A stretch of 64,000 bases of DNA from Dokdonella_A sp046347015. GTDB lineage: Bacteria > Pseudomonadota > Gammaproteobacteria > Xanthomonadales > Rhodanobacteraceae. The first letter of the stretch is position 1, and every line of letters starts with the position of its first letter. The DNA lies in the NCBI GenBank assembly GCA_046347015.1, contig JAXMHA010000009.1, positions 1 through 64,000 of the forward strand, given 5' to 3'. This document shows positions 45,403-54,408 of the stretch, one piece after another. The notes under the pieces are model-generated. The model was not told the DNA's origin, made no database searches, and saw nothing but the letters and a program-made list of their open reading frames with translations. Both the position numbers and the translations under genes were made by a program.

Positions 45403-47907
45403 GTGAAGGACACGCAACTCCCGATCGATGCGTTGCTGCCGGACGTGCGGCGCGTGCTGCAAGCGGCGACGCGCCTCGTGCTGGTCGCGCCGCCCGGCGC
45501 CGGCAAGACGACGCGCGTGGCGCCGGCGCTGCTCGACGAAGCGTGGCTCGATGGGCGCAGGATCGTCATGCTCGAACCGCGCCGGGTCGCAGCGCGCGCG
45601 GCCGCGGCATTCATGTCCGAACAACGCGGCGAGCCGGTCGGGCAAGCCATCGGCTTCCGCATCCGCCACGAAACGAAGGTCTCTCCGGCGACGCGGATCG
45701 AAGTCCTCACCGAAGGGATCCTGACGCGGATGATCCAGGCCGATCCGGAGTTGACCGGCATCGGCGCGGTCGTGTTCGACGAGTTCCACGAACGCCACCT
45801 GCACGGCGATCTCGGCGCCGCGCTGGCGCTCGACGTGCAGGCGAACTTGCGCCCGGATTTGCGGCTCGTCGTGATGTCGGCGACGTTGCCGGGACCGCGC
45901 CTCGACCGCTGGTTCGATGCGCCTCGAGTTGTCAGTGAGGGACGTGCATTTCCGGTCGCGATCGTCCATCCCGCGATGCCGCCGCGAGCCAATGCTGCGT
46001 TCGCGCTGCGCGCGGCGGTCACGGCGGCACTGGCCGGCCACGATGGCGGCGTGCTGGTGTTCCTGCCGGGACGGCGCGAGATCGCGCGTGCCGGGTCGAT
46101 GTTGCGCGCGGCGGTTGGCGCCGACGTCGACATCATCCCGCTGCACGGAGATTTGCCACTCGCGGCGCAGCGCGCGGCGCTGGCGGCGTCGGCGGACGGC
46201 AAGCGCCGGGTCGTGCTGGCGACGAACCTCGCCGAATCCAGCGTCACGTTGCCCGGCATCCGCACGGTCGTCGACTCGGGCCTTGCGCGCGAACCGCGTT
46301 TCGATCCGGCGAGCGGGCTGACGCGACTCGAAACGGTATCGATCTCGCAGGCATCCGCCGATCAACGTGCCGGCCGGGCCGGCCGGCTCGGTCCGGGCGC
46401 ATGCTACCGGCTGTGGCCGCGCAGCCAAAGGCTCGATGCCGATCGCACGCCCGAGATCGGCGTGGCCGATCTCGCACCGCTCGCGCTCGAACTCGCGGCG
46501 TGGGGTTCGGATGATCTGCGCTGGCTCGATCCACCGCCGCCCGGTGCGCTGGCGCAGGCGCGCGACCTGCTGCGTGCGCTCGGCGCACTCGATCCGGCGA
46601 ACCGGGTCACGCCATTCGGACGCCGGGTAAATGCGTTCGGCGCGCATCCGCGGCTCGCGGCCGCAGTGCTGCGCGCTGATGCGGAACATCGTGCGCTCGC
46701 CTGTGACGTCGCCGCACTGGTCGAGGCGCGCGATCCGCGGCGCGGAACCTCGGGACGCAACGATGACTTCCGCTCGCGCATCGACGCGCTGCGGGCCTGG
46801 CGAACGGCGGGCCAATCCGCGCAAAGCCGGGCCGACGGCGACCCCGCAGCATTGGCCGAAATCGCACGGTCCGCCGAGCACTGGCGACGTCTGGCGGGGG
46901 CGCGGGAAGTGGCCGGCGCCGGAACCGGTGATGCGAGCGCCGCGGGCGCGGTGCTGCAGTTCGCGTTTCCCGATCGCATCGCCCATGTCGATCCGGGCGA
47001 TCCGCGCCGATACGTCCTCGCCAACGGCCGTGGGGCGCGGCTCGGCGAGGACAGCAGCCTCGCCGGTCAGCCGTGGCTGGTCGTCGTCGAATTGCGGCAC
47101 GAGCAGCGCGACGGCCTGATCTGGAGCGCCGCTCCGGTCGACGAAGCGGCCATCGTGGAGGCATTTCCCGGCCGGTTCGTTTCGGGGCGCGTCGTGCGGT
47201 GGAATCGTGATCGGCATGCGGTCGAGGCCTTCGACGAACGGCGCTTTGACGCGATCGTCCTTGTGCGCAGCAGCGTTCCGGTGCGGTCCGGAGATGCCCT
47301 CCCGGGGCTGCTCGACGCGGTGCGCAGCGAAGGGCTCGACGTCCTGCCGTGGAATGACGCGGCTCGCCAGTTGCGCGCTCGTGTGCGGTTGTTGCGGAAG
47401 CTGGAATCGTCGGCAAGTCTGCCGGACTGGTCCGACGAAACCCTGCTTGGCACGTTGGAAGACTGGCTGGGGCCGACCCTCGCCGGCAAGCGTTCGCTCG
47501 CGCAGTTGACGGAAGCGCAGCTCACGCACGCCCTCGAAGCGGCGCTCGGTCACGCTGCACGCCGCCTGCTGGCAGTGCAGGCGCCGACGGCCTGGCGGGT
47601 GCCGAGCGGGCGCGAGTTGCAGATCGACTACATGCCGGACGCGGGACCGGTACTGGCCGTCAAGTTGCAGGAGCTGTTCGGTCTTGCCGATACGCCGCGC
47701 ATCGCCAATGGCCGCGTGCCGCTGACATTGCACCTGCTGTCGCCGGCCGCGCGTCCGGTGCAGGTCACCGAGGACTTGCGTGGATTCTGGGAACGCACCT
47801 ACCCCGAAGTCCGCAAGGAATTGAAGGGTCGTTACCCGAAGCACCCGTGGCCGGAAGACCCGTGGACCGCGACCCCGACGCACCGCGCAAAGCCGCGACG
47901 GCCGTAG
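45403..47907 (+). CDS. hrpB: ATP-dependent helicase HrpB (DEAH/DEFH-box)
   Basis: An 834-residue helicase. Walker A APPGAGKTTRV, motif Ia EPRRVAARAAA, motif II DEFHERHLHG (the DEFH form usual in HrpB), motif III VVMSATLPG, motif V TNLAESSVTLPG and motif VI DQRAGRAGRLGPG. The C-terminal HrpB domain ends WPEDPWTATPTHRAKPRRP. GTG 45403 places the homologous DTQLPIDALLPDVRRVL at the start; an ATG at 45343 would add 20 unmatched residues. The biological substrate of HrpB is not well defined. Confidence 0.88.
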   Translation: MKDTQLPIDALLPDVRRVLQAATRLVLVAPPGAGKTTRVAPALLDEAWLDGRRIVMLEPRRVAARAAAAFMSEQRGEPVGQAIGFRIRHETKVSPATRIEVLTEGILTRMIQADPELTGIGAVVFDEFHERHLHGDLGAALALDVQANLRPDLRLVVMSATLPGPRLDRWFDAPRVVSEGRAFPVAIVHPAMPPRANAAFALRAAVTAALAGHDGGVLVFLPGRREIARAGSMLRAAVGADVDIIPLHGDLPLAAQRAALAASADGKRRVVLATNLAESSVTLPGIRTVVDSGLAREPRFDPASGLTRLETVSISQASADQRAGRAGRLGPGACYRLWPRSQRLDADRTPEIGVADLAPLALELAAWGSDDLRWLDPPPPGALAQARDLLRALGALDPANRVTPFGRRVNAFGAHPRLAAAVLRADAEHRALACDVAALVEARDPRRGTSGRNDDFRSRIDALRAWRTAGQSAQSRADGDPAALAEIARSAEHWRRLAGAREVAGAGTGDASAAGAVLQFAFPDRIAHVDPGDPRRYVLANGRGARLGEDSSLAGQPWLVVVELRHEQRDGLIWSAAPVDEAAIVEAFPGRFVSGRVVRWNRDRHAVEAFDERRFDAIVLVRSSVPVRSGDALPGLLDAVRSEGLDVLPWNDAARQLRARVRLLRKLESSASLPDWSDETLLGTLEDWLGPTLAGKRSLAQLTEAQLTHALEAALGHAARRLLAVQAPTAWRVPSGRELQIDYMPDAGPVLAVKLQELFGLADTPRIANGRVPLTLHLLSPAARPVQVTEDLRGFWERTYPEVRKELKGRYPKHPWPEDPWTATPTHRAKPRRP

Positions 47908-47992
47908 GGAGGGTCCTGTCCCGCCAAGGGCCCGCCGCCGCGTTCGCGTGCTAGGCTTCCCGTGCCATCAGCACAACCCGAAGGATGAGTCC

Positions 47993-48421
47993 ATGTCAGA
48001 TATGCATCGTGCGCGCTGTTTCTGCGGCGCAGTCGAAGTCGAACTCTCCGGCGCTCCCGCAGCGATGGGCTACTGTCATTGCGAATCTTGCCGGCACTGG
48101 TCGGCGGGGCCCGTGAACGCCTTCACCCTGTGGCCCAAGGATGCAGTGCGCTTCGTCAAGGGCGAGGACCAGCTCGGCAGCTATGCGAAGACGCCGGCCA
48201 GCGTTCGCCGCTGGTGCAGGACATGCGGCGGCCACGTGTTGACCGACCATCCGAACTGGGGGTTGGTCGATGTCTACGCGGCGGTGATCGACGACTTCGA
48301 TTTCAAGCCCGGCGTGCACGTGCACTATCAGGAAACCGTGCTCCCGCTCAAGGACGGCTTGACCAAGATGAAGGACTTGCCGAAGGAAATGGGGGGATCT
48401 GGCGCCGCGGTGGGCGAGTAG
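47993..48421 (+). CDS. GFA-family (CENP-V/Mss4-like) zinc protein
   Basis: A 142-residue protein with canonical zinc motifs: CFCGAVEVE, GYCHCESCRHW, and CRTCGGHVLTDH. AAGGA precedes ATG 47993. Unlike the homologue next to xoxF it keeps the N-terminal CxC. Most GFA-fold proteins of this kind have no proven enzyme activity, and this one is not near methanol genes. Function unassigned. Confidence 0.8.
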   Translation: MSDMHRARCFCGAVEVELSGAPAAMGYCHCESCRHWSAGPVNAFTLWPKDAVRFVKGEDQLGSYAKTPASVRRWCRTCGGHVLTDHPNWGLVDVYAAVIDDFDFKPGVHVHYQETVLPLKDGLTKMKDLPKEMGGSGAAVGE

Positions 48422-48660
48422 CCGGCTTTCACCGGACTCCGCCGGCGCGCGCCCGATTGTCGGCGCATCGTTTCGGACCATCGGGGGGAAATCGGGGTCA
48501 GGCTCCACGTCCCGTGGGGTCGGTGCGCCGTCGGCGTGCCGGGAGTCGGAGCGTCGCCGCCTTCGTATGCGGCCGGATTGGCAGTGCGCTGGTCGTCGGT
48601 TTGGCGCGACGAAGCCGCCTATCATCCGTTGCTGCATCGTCATGCAGGTGGGGAGTCGTC

Positions 48661-49071
48661 ATGTCCGGATTGGCAAGGGGAACGTTCGAGGTCAAGCTCC
48701 AGTCGATGGCATTCGAGGGCGCCGAACCCCGATGGAAGCTCGGCCGGTCGTCGATCGACAAGCGGATCTCCGGTGACCTTGTGGCGACGACGAGGGGCCA
48801 GATGATCAGCGCGATGACCGATACGAAAGGATCCGCTGGCTACGTGGCCATCGAATGGGTTACCGGCACGCTGGCCGGGAAGCGGGGCTCATTCGTCCTC
48901 CAGCACAACGGCATCATGACGCGCGGCGTGCCCTCGCTCACGGTGGTGGTCGTGCCCGACTCCGGTACCGATGGTCTCGCGGGTCTCGAGGGCGAGTTCA
49001 GGATCATCGTCGAGGGCGGCCGGCACGGCTACGAATTCAGCTATCGCTTGCCGGCCGTGGCGAAGGCCTGA
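48661..49071 (+). CDS. DUF3224 domain protein
   Basis: A 136-residue small beta-barrel protein matching the DUF3224 pattern: GTFEVKL at the start, GDLVATTRGQMISAMTD, SAGYVAIEWVTGTLAGKRGSFVLQHNG, and GLEGEFRIIVEGGRHGYEFSY. GGGGAG precedes ATG 48661. No signal peptide. Function of the family unknown. The 239 bp upstream contain no gene. Confidence 0.8.
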   Translation: MSGLARGTFEVKLQSMAFEGAEPRWKLGRSSIDKRISGDLVATTRGQMISAMTDTKGSAGYVAIEWVTGTLAGKRGSFVLQHNGIMTRGVPSLTVVVVPDSGTDGLAGLEGEFRIIVEGGRHGYEFSYRLPAVAKA

Positions 49072-49108
49072 TGGACGCGGGATTCGCCCTGCCGGGGCGG
49101 TGCCGGTG

Positions 49109-49666
49109 ATGCCGGAGGCATTGCAGACCGATCGCCTGCTGCTGCGTCCGTTCACGCTGGACGACGCGCCGGAGTTCTGGCCGCTGGTCTCCGATCCCGC
49201 GGTCCTCCGCTACACCGGGGAAGAGCCCCAGACGCTGGAAGGAGCGCGTCGGATCCTCCGGGAGCGCCCGCTGCGCGACTATGCGGTGCATGGCTTCGGA
49301 CGCATGGCCTGCGTCGAGCGGGACTCGGGGCGGCTGGTCGGCTTCAGCGGACTCAAGTATCTCGAGGATCTGCACGAAGTGGATATCGGCTATCGCTTCC
49401 TGCCCGCGTGCTGGGGAAAGGGCTACGCCACGGAGACGGCCCGTGCGCTCATTGCGCACGGGGCGCAGCGGCAGGGCATTGCACGGGTCATCGGCCTTGT
49501 GCACCCCGGGAATACCGCGTCCGTCAACGTGCTGCTGAAACTCGGTCTCGTGTTCGAGCACAAGGTGCGACTCGACGATTTCCGGTTCGCCCTGGACCTG
49601 TATGCGCAGGCTGGCACGTCGCCGAACGATTCGTTCAGGCCGGACGCGCTTCGCGCACCGGAGTGA
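49109..49666 (+). CDS. GNAT family N-acetyltransferase (RimJ/RimL type)
   Basis: A 185-residue acetyltransferase: TDRLLLRPFTLDDAPEFWPL at the start, VDIGYRFLPACWGKGYATE (acetyl-CoA binding, with GKGYA) and LVHPGNTASVNVLLKLGLVFEHK at the end of the fold. RimJ/RimL-like enzymes acetylate N-termini of ribosomal proteins or small molecules; the substrate here is unknown. The ATG is 38 bp after the DUF3224 gene. Confidence 0.83.
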   Translation: MPEALQTDRLLLRPFTLDDAPEFWPLVSDPAVLRYTGEEPQTLEGARRILRERPLRDYAVHGFGRMACVERDSGRLVGFSGLKYLEDLHEVDIGYRFLPACWGKGYATETARALIAHGAQRQGIARVIGLVHPGNTASVNVLLKLGLVFEHKVRLDDFRFALDLYAQAGTSPNDSFRPDALRAPE

Positions 49667-49751
49667 ATGCACCGGGCGCGGCGGTTGCGGGTAGAGTACT
49701 CGCCCCTCGACACGCGGAGAGGGGCATGCGCATGGCGCAGCATGGTTCCTT

Positions 49752-49780
49752 TAAGGATGCTCTGATTATCAGAGCATCCT
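49752..49780. repeat. Palindromic repeat, AGGATGCTCTGAT arms
   Basis: A 13-bp inverted repeat (49754-49766 and 49768-49780) with a single-base centre; the left arm plus two bases recurs exactly at 1534-1548. It lies between the GNAT and Pr6Pr genes. It could act as a terminator stem, but no T-run follows. Confidence 0.6.
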
Positions 49781-49840
49781 CAAGGCCGGGAAGACTGGCC
49801 CGATGGTCGGTGGGTTTGTGTCGGTTCGGTGTCGGAGTCA

Positions 49841-50509
49841 ATGATTGCAACGTCCTCGATCTTCCCGGCGCGTCGGGTCCGAATCCTCGTTCCGGCACTG
49901 CTGGCCGCCATCGCGTGGCTGGCGGTGCTGTTGCAGTTGTACCTGTCGGTGGTACGTGCACTCGGCAACGGCAAGTCGGCGATCGACGGCATCGTCGTGT
50001 ACCTCGGTTTCTTCACGGTGCTCACGAACATCTTCGTGGCGCTGGTCGCGAGCGCGGGCGCACTCGGCAAGGGCGACCCCGCGGCTTCCCGGTGGTACCG
50101 GCCGCCGGTAGTTGGATGCGCGACCACCGCGATATTGCTCGTCGGGATCGTCTATCACTTCGTCCTGCGCCACGTCTGGTCGCCGCAAGGGGCGCAATGG
50201 GTGGCCGACGCGCTGCTGCACTACGTCGTGCCGGCGGGAGCCTTGCTGCACTGGCTGGCCTACCGCGAAGCCGGGCGCATCGGCTGGCCGGCGCCGCTCG
50301 CGTGGTGCATCTATCCGGCGGCATACTTTGCCTATGCCCTGGCGCGGGGCGCCATCCTTGGTTCCTATCCCTACTCGTTCGTCAACGCCGCAACGCTTGG
50401 TTACCCACGCGTGCTGGCCAACGCACTGGGCTTGCTGGCCGGGTTCCTGATCCTCGGTTACGCCGTGGTGGGCGTGGCCCGCCTGATGGCCGGTGGACGC
50501 GCCCGATGA
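49841..50509 (+). CDS. Pr6Pr family integral membrane protein
   Basis: A 222-residue membrane protein with six hydrophobic helices (LVPALLAAIAWLAVLLQLYLS, then VVYLGFFTVLTNIFVALV, TTAILLVGIVYHFVLRHVW, LLHYVVPAGALLHWLAY, LAWCIYPAAYFAYALARG and a last helix). The FTVLTN and HYVVP motifs are those of the Pr6Pr family, of unknown function. ATG 49841 has GGAG upstream; a GTG at 49829 is an alternative. Confidence 0.75.
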   Translation: MIATSSIFPARRVRILVPALLAAIAWLAVLLQLYLSVVRALGNGKSAIDGIVVYLGFFTVLTNIFVALVASAGALGKGDPAASRWYRPPVVGCATTAILLVGIVYHFVLRHVWSPQGAQWVADALLHYVVPAGALLHWLAYREAGRIGWPAPLAWCIYPAAYFAYALARGAILGSYPYSFVNAATLGYPRVLANALGLLAGFLILGYAVVGVARLMAGGRAR

Positions 50510-50617
50510 AGGCGCATGCCGTCCGCGGGGCCCGCGCGATCGACGATGGTGACTTGCGGCACTCGGCAGCACATTCTGCATGCCGTATGACATCGGCGTG
50601 AACTCGAGTGGACACCC

Positions 50618-51172
50618 GTGATCGCCACCACGCTGACCTTCGTTGCCGCCGCCGGACTCGTCGCGGGTCTGGCCGCGCTCGGGCCACGCAAGGCGGCCTA
50701 CCGCGCGTTCCGGCACACGATCAGTGAACTTGGGGAGACCGGGGCCCGTGACCAGCACTTCGTCGCGTTCGGCTTGTTCCTGCCGGTGGGGCTGGTACTG
50801 CTGGCCGTTGCCGGATTGACGTTTCCGGCTGCACCCGCGGTCGGTGCGCTGGCACTCTGCGTCGCGGTCGGGTATGTCGGTGCCGCATCGTTCCCTTGCG
50901 ACCCCGGCTCACCCTGGTCCGGTTCCCCGCGGCAGGCGATTCACAACATCGCCGGCGCGGTGGAATACGTGGGCGGCGGATTTGCGTTGATGACCATTGC
51001 CCGGGAACTCGGGCAGCCCTTCAAGGCTGCCGGCTTCGTCGTCCTCGCGGCGGCCGTTGGCCTGTCCGTGGTCCCGGCGAATCTCGGTCGTGGCATGCTG
51101 CAGCGAGTCGCGGAAGCCTGCCTGTTCGGCGGGCTTGGGCTGGCGTGCTGGCATCTCGAATCCGTGGCGTAA
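50618..51172 (+). CDS. DUF998 family membrane protein
   Basis: A 184-residue protein with about six helices. The motif YRAFRHTISELGETGARDQHFVAFGLFLPVG and FPCDPGSPWSGSPRQAIHNIAG match the DUF998 family of membrane proteins (unknown function). GTG start at 50618, after an upstream gap of 108 bp. No signal for regulation. Confidence 0.78.
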   Translation: MIATTLTFVAAAGLVAGLAALGPRKAAYRAFRHTISELGETGARDQHFVAFGLFLPVGLVLLAVAGLTFPAAPAVGALALCVAVGYVGAASFPCDPGSPWSGSPRQAIHNIAGAVEYVGGGFALMTIARELGQPFKAAGFVVLAAAVGLSVVPANLGRGMLQRVAEACLFGGLGLACWHLESVA

Positions 51173-51300
51173 CCAAAGGAAGGAACCGGCCGGGCGCGTC
51201 GAGCACACCGATTCCAGGGATCGCTGCTTCGACACAGCCGTGCGGGTACCTGTCGAACTGAAGCCGATGGCTGCCGGGGCGGCATCCGGGGAGGGAAAGC

Positions 51301-51531
51301 ATGAGAACCCGTCGAATCGTGAAGCAGAAGACCGGCAGGCAGGCCGCAAAACCGATTCGCTACAAGGCCCTGCGCGTTGACGCGACCATCGAGTCGGCGC
51401 AGCACACGATCGAGCGGAAGCTCAAGCTTCCACCCGGATCCGTCAAACTCGTGTATCCCAACGGACGCAAGGCGCGAAGCGACGCGACCGTTGGCGCGCT
51501 TCTGCGCCATTGGCGCGGCTCCTCGTGGTAG
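51301..51531 (+). CDS. Small basic hypothetical protein
   Basis: A 76-residue protein with a good ribosome binding site (GGGAGGGAAAGC before the ATG). It is basic (MRTRRIVKQKTGRQAAK) with a central TIESAQHTIERKLKLPPGSV helix and ends HWRGSSW. The pattern KLPPGSVKLVYPNGRKARSDATVGALL hints at a short ubiquitin-like or DNA-binding fold, but I recognise no family. It may be expressed with the lipoprotein gene 25 bp downstream. Confidence 0.6.
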   Translation: MRTRRIVKQKTGRQAAKPIRYKALRVDATIESAQHTIERKLKLPPGSVKLVYPNGRKARSDATVGALLRHWRGSSW

Positions 51532-51556
51532 CCGACAACCAAACGCCGGGTGACCC

Positions 51557-52039
51557 ATGCGTTCCTTCGACAACATGACCGCCTTTCGCGTGCTGTTCGT
51601 TGCCGCCAGTTGCGGTGGGCTGGCGTCGTGCGCACCGATACCCGCGACGAACGGTTCCGCATCACCACGCGAACAGGTGTTCGCGACGGAGCGCGGCTTT
51701 GCCGCGACCATGGCACACCGGGACCTCGCGGCGTTCGGGGGTTTCATCGACGACGAAGCCGTGTTCCTCGGCGGCGCGGAACCGCTGCGCGGCAAGGACC
51801 GGATCGTCGAATCCTGGGCCCGCTACTTCGATGGGGATGAGGCGCCGTTTTCGTGGGAGCCGGATCAGGTGGAAGTGCTCGCGTCGGGGATGCTGGCCTT
51901 CAGTTCCGGCTTGGTGCGAGGTCCCGATGGCCAACCGATCGCCCGTTTCAATTCCATCTGGCGGCAACAGTCGTCCGGAGCCTGGAAGATCGTGTTCGAC
52001 AAGGGCAGTCCGCTGCCGGCGCGGCCACGGGAGTCTTGA
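51557..52039 (+). CDS. Lipoprotein with SnoaL/DUF4440-like domain
   Basis: A 160-residue protein. Signal peptide with a plausible lipobox LASC (VAASCGGLASCAPIP), so probably a lipoprotein. The mature part is a NTF2/SnoaL-like fold of the DUF4440 type: EQVFATERGFAATMAHRDLA, FIDDEAVFLGGAEPLRGKDRI, ARFNSIWRQQSSGAWKIVFDKG. Such proteins may bind or modify small ligands; no catalytic residues can be claimed. Confidence 0.75.
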   Translation: MRSFDNMTAFRVLFVAASCGGLASCAPIPATNGSASPREQVFATERGFAATMAHRDLAAFGGFIDDEAVFLGGAEPLRGKDRIVESWARYFDGDEAPFSWEPDQVEVLASGMLAFSSGLVRGPDGQPIARFNSIWRQQSSGAWKIVFDKGSPLPARPRES

Positions 52040-52142
52040 GGACGCCCTGGGGCGCATCGATGCGACACCGGCCGTCACGTCCGACCAGGCTGGATTGGGC
52101 CGGGCGCAGCGAATGATCCGGATCCTTCCCGGCTGAACGCCG

Positions 52143-53816
52143 CTACATCCGCCCGGGTTCCAGCGGTCGTTGCCGGTGCATGACCGCCCATTCGGCGTGC
52201 TCGGCGAGCGCGGCTTCACCGAGCGCACGCAGGATGTTGCGCTGCTCTTCGGGATCGTCGGTACTGTCGAGCTGCGTGCGTGCATCGGTGAAGATGTGCC
52301 GCATGAAGCGATACTGCTTGATCAGCTCCTTGTCGGCCTTGCGGAACGCGTAGGCCTCGCGCACAGCCGCGGCCACCGAGAACACCGCCATCAGCACGAT
52401 CAGGTAGTTCTTCGCGTCGGCGGACAGGCGGTAGGCGAACACCGCCAGCACCACGCTGATCGCGATGCCGGCATACAGCGCGACCGCGCCGACCAGTTCG
52501 GTGATCCGGTGCGTGTGCTCGCGTTGCAGCGCCTTGTACCGGTAGTAACCGAGCTGCCCGACGTGACCCTTGCCGCCGACCCACTCCCGGATCACGCCGT
52601 GCACGTCGCCTTCGCCGCGGGGCTCGGGTTCGCCGAGGCCGGCGGCGCGCATCATGTTCCGGACCCAGCCGAGCTCGATGTCCTGCTTCTGCAGCAGGCT
52701 GTCGTGGGCGAACTCCGGATCATTGGTCAACGAAATGCCGGCACGTCGCCAATAACCCTGGACGCGCAGCCCCTCCGCCAGCGCGCGGTAGTCGAGGTAC
52801 TTGCGATGCCATCCCCGCCGCTGCGCGATCGTGCTGATCACGATGCCGATGATGAAGAGCAGCAGGAACACGTAGATCATGTAGTTCTGCGCGGAGAGGT
52901 TGTCATACACCGCGAACGCGATGGCCATCAACGCCGCCACGGTGTAGGTCACGCGCATCGCCAGCATCACGCGCCGCTGGAAGTGCATGGCCAGCCAGTC
53001 GGCGGCGTGGAACAGCGCGCCGATCGAGCCGACGCGCTCGCCATCCGCGGCGGCAATCTCTTCGCGGTACTTCACGGCATCGGCGTTGAACCCGTCTGCG
53101 TGTTCGAACATCGCACGGAAATCCCGCGGCATCGGCGCATCCGGCGCGCCGACCTCGCTGCCGTTGCGCCAGATCGTCTGTCCGGGCTGCAGCGGCGCCT
53201 GTGGCGCGCCGTCCGGTATGTCGCGCGAGCACACGAGATGGCACACCAACCGCTCGTCGCCGCCGCCGAGGCGTGGGAACGTGCGGCGCGATTCGACGTG
53301 GCCTGGCATCGCCCCGCCGAGGTAATACGCCACCACTTGAGCGGTGCCGCCGAGCCGCTCGGATGGCTTGCCGTCCCAGATCGCGAGCAGCACCTGGCAG
53401 TGCCGCGCAACGAACGCGCCGGCCTGGGCGTACTGGCGGTCGCGTTCGACGCCGGGCTTCGCGATGTCTTCCGGTGCATGGCCAGGAAGCAGCGGCAACG
53501 GGATCACGTGGGCCTGCGCGCACAGGGCATCGAAAGTGGCGCGTGTCCCGGCGTCGACGAAATCCTGCGCGTAGACGTCCTTCGGCAACGGCAACGGCGC
53601 GATCAGCCGCGCGCCGAGCTTCAGGCCTTCCTCGGCGACCCATTGATCGCCGCCTTCCGCCAACGGCGACAGCACCGCCAGCGGCGAGTGCGGGAATTCC
53701 CGCTGCAGGTGGGACAACAAGTCCCGCACGCGCTGCCGGATCGCCTCGACCTCATTCGCCGGAACGTTGCGATGACTGGTGACACCGACGACGAGGGGTG
53801 TGGCGATGGCGTTCAA
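52143..53816 (-). CDS. SLOG-like domain protein with four transmembrane helices (candidate nucleotide-gated membrane effector)
   Basis: A 557-residue protein. Residues 1-200 look like a SLOG/DprA-type Rossmannoid nucleotide-binding domain: PLVVGVTSHRNV at the start, LSPLAEGGDQWVAEEGLKLGARLIAPLP, and RHCQVLLAIWDGKPSERLGGTAQVV, the pattern of SLOG proteins that bind nucleotide ligands. Hydrophobic helices lie at about 284-303, 312-332, 441-462 and 471-488, in pairs separated by a cytoplasmic linker. SLOG fused to paired helices is known from predicted nucleotide-triggered conflict systems, in which the membrane part is the effector. It is last in a minus-strand group with a TIR-TPR protein. Function inferred, no family name certain. 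Confidence 0.7.
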   Translation of the reverse strand: MNAIATPLVVGVTSHRNVPANEVEAIRQRVRDLLSHLQREFPHSPLAVLSPLAEGGDQWVAEEGLKLGARLIAPLPLPKDVYAQDFVDAGTRATFDALCAQAHVIPLPLLPGHAPEDIAKPGVERDRQYAQAGAFVARHCQVLLAIWDGKPSERLGGTAQVVAYYLGGAMPGHVESRRTFPRLGGGDERLVCHLVCSRDIPDGAPQAPLQPGQTIWRNGSEVGAPDAPMPRDFRAMFEHADGFNADAVKYREEIAAADGERVGSIGALFHAADWLAMHFQRRVMLAMRVTYTVAALMAIAFAVYDNLSAQNYMIYVFLLLFIIGIVISTIAQRRGWHRKYLDYRALAEGLRVQGYWRRAGISLTNDPEFAHDSLLQKQDIELGWVRNMMRAAGLGEPEPRGEGDVHGVIREWVGGKGHVGQLGYYRYKALQREHTHRITELVGAVALYAGIAISVVLAVFAYRLSADAKNYLIVLMAVFSVAAAVREAYAFRKADKELIKQYRFMRHIFTDARTQLDSTDDPEEQRNILRALGEAALAEHAEWAVMHRQRPLEPGRM

Positions 53817-53872
53817 TCAGCGTTCCCCCGATTCCGCACCGCCGGCATTATCGCGTCACTGGCGCCGTTGTC

Positions 53873-54072
53873 GTTGGGCTTCGCGGTGCTCAGCCCAACC
53901 TGCGCGCTCGTCGCACCCGGCTCGGCACTTATCGTCTTTCCCGCGCAGGCGGGAATCCAGGTTCCTATTGGTCGAAAAAGCGGGCTGGCAGTGTTCGAAC
54001 CTCCAGCCAGCCCGACGATTTCAAGGTTCGTGTCGGTTGCCGGGCTTCGCGAGGCTCAGCCGAACCTGCGCG
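53873..54072. repeat. Cluster of intergenic palindromic (REP-like) repeats
   Basis: Two copies of a GTTGGGCTTCGCG…CTCAGCCCAACCTGCGCG element (53873-53906, with 8-bp arms; a diverged copy at 54036-54072) flank a TTCCCGC-GCAG-GCGGGAA palindrome at 53938-53955. Such elements are typical intergenic repeats of Xanthomonadales-like genomes. They fill the 274-bp gap between the SLOG gene and the small exported-peptide gene. Confidence 0.65.
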
Positions 54073-54090
54073 TACAGCCCAACCGACGCG

Positions 54091-54319
54091 CTAGTTGTTT
54101 TTGATCTTCGGGTCTTTCAGCACGTCGATCACCGGCGGATCGGTCGGGTCGCTCGGCACCATGCAGGCGAACGCATTGCCGCCAAGGCACGCCATCAACT
54201 GGTGCAGGTAAGCGAGCGTCGAGCCGGACGATCCGGCGGTCGCGGCGTTCGCGACGCCGACGCTACCGGCCAGCAGCAGCGCGATCAGCAGGGGGGGGCG
54301 TTGTGAATTTCCGCTTCAT
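54091..54319 (-). pseudogene. Exported 75-residue peptide gene, frame interrupted at a C8 run
   Basis: ATG 54319 has a strong AAGGAG site. As written, the frame stops after 18 codons (54263), because of eight consecutive C (G run 54291-54298). With seven C the frame continues to TAG 54091 and gives a 75-residue product: signal peptide MKRKFTTPPLLIALLLAG ending near VANA, a mature part with two Cys (LMACLGGNAFACMV), a DPTDPP stretch and the end VLKDPKIKNN. The last residues match those of the neighbouring 140-residue protein (GDPKIKNR). The shift may be a sequencing error, a real inactivation or phase variation. Unknown function. Confidence 0.6.
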
Positions 54320-54408
54320 GTTGCTCTCCTTGGTCGAATGCGGCGGGATTGCCGCGGTGTAACGGTGGTCATTGGGCTTGCGATCCATGACCCGGAGCGT
54401 GCAAGCTA

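Noticed and set aside
51301..51531. Small basic protein as an antitoxin or toxin
   Set aside because: No partner gene with toxin features and no recognised fold; left as hypothetical.
53873..54072. Repeat cluster as a CRISPR array
   Set aside because: Only two diverged copies of a palindromic intergenic repeat, with no regular spacers or cas genes.
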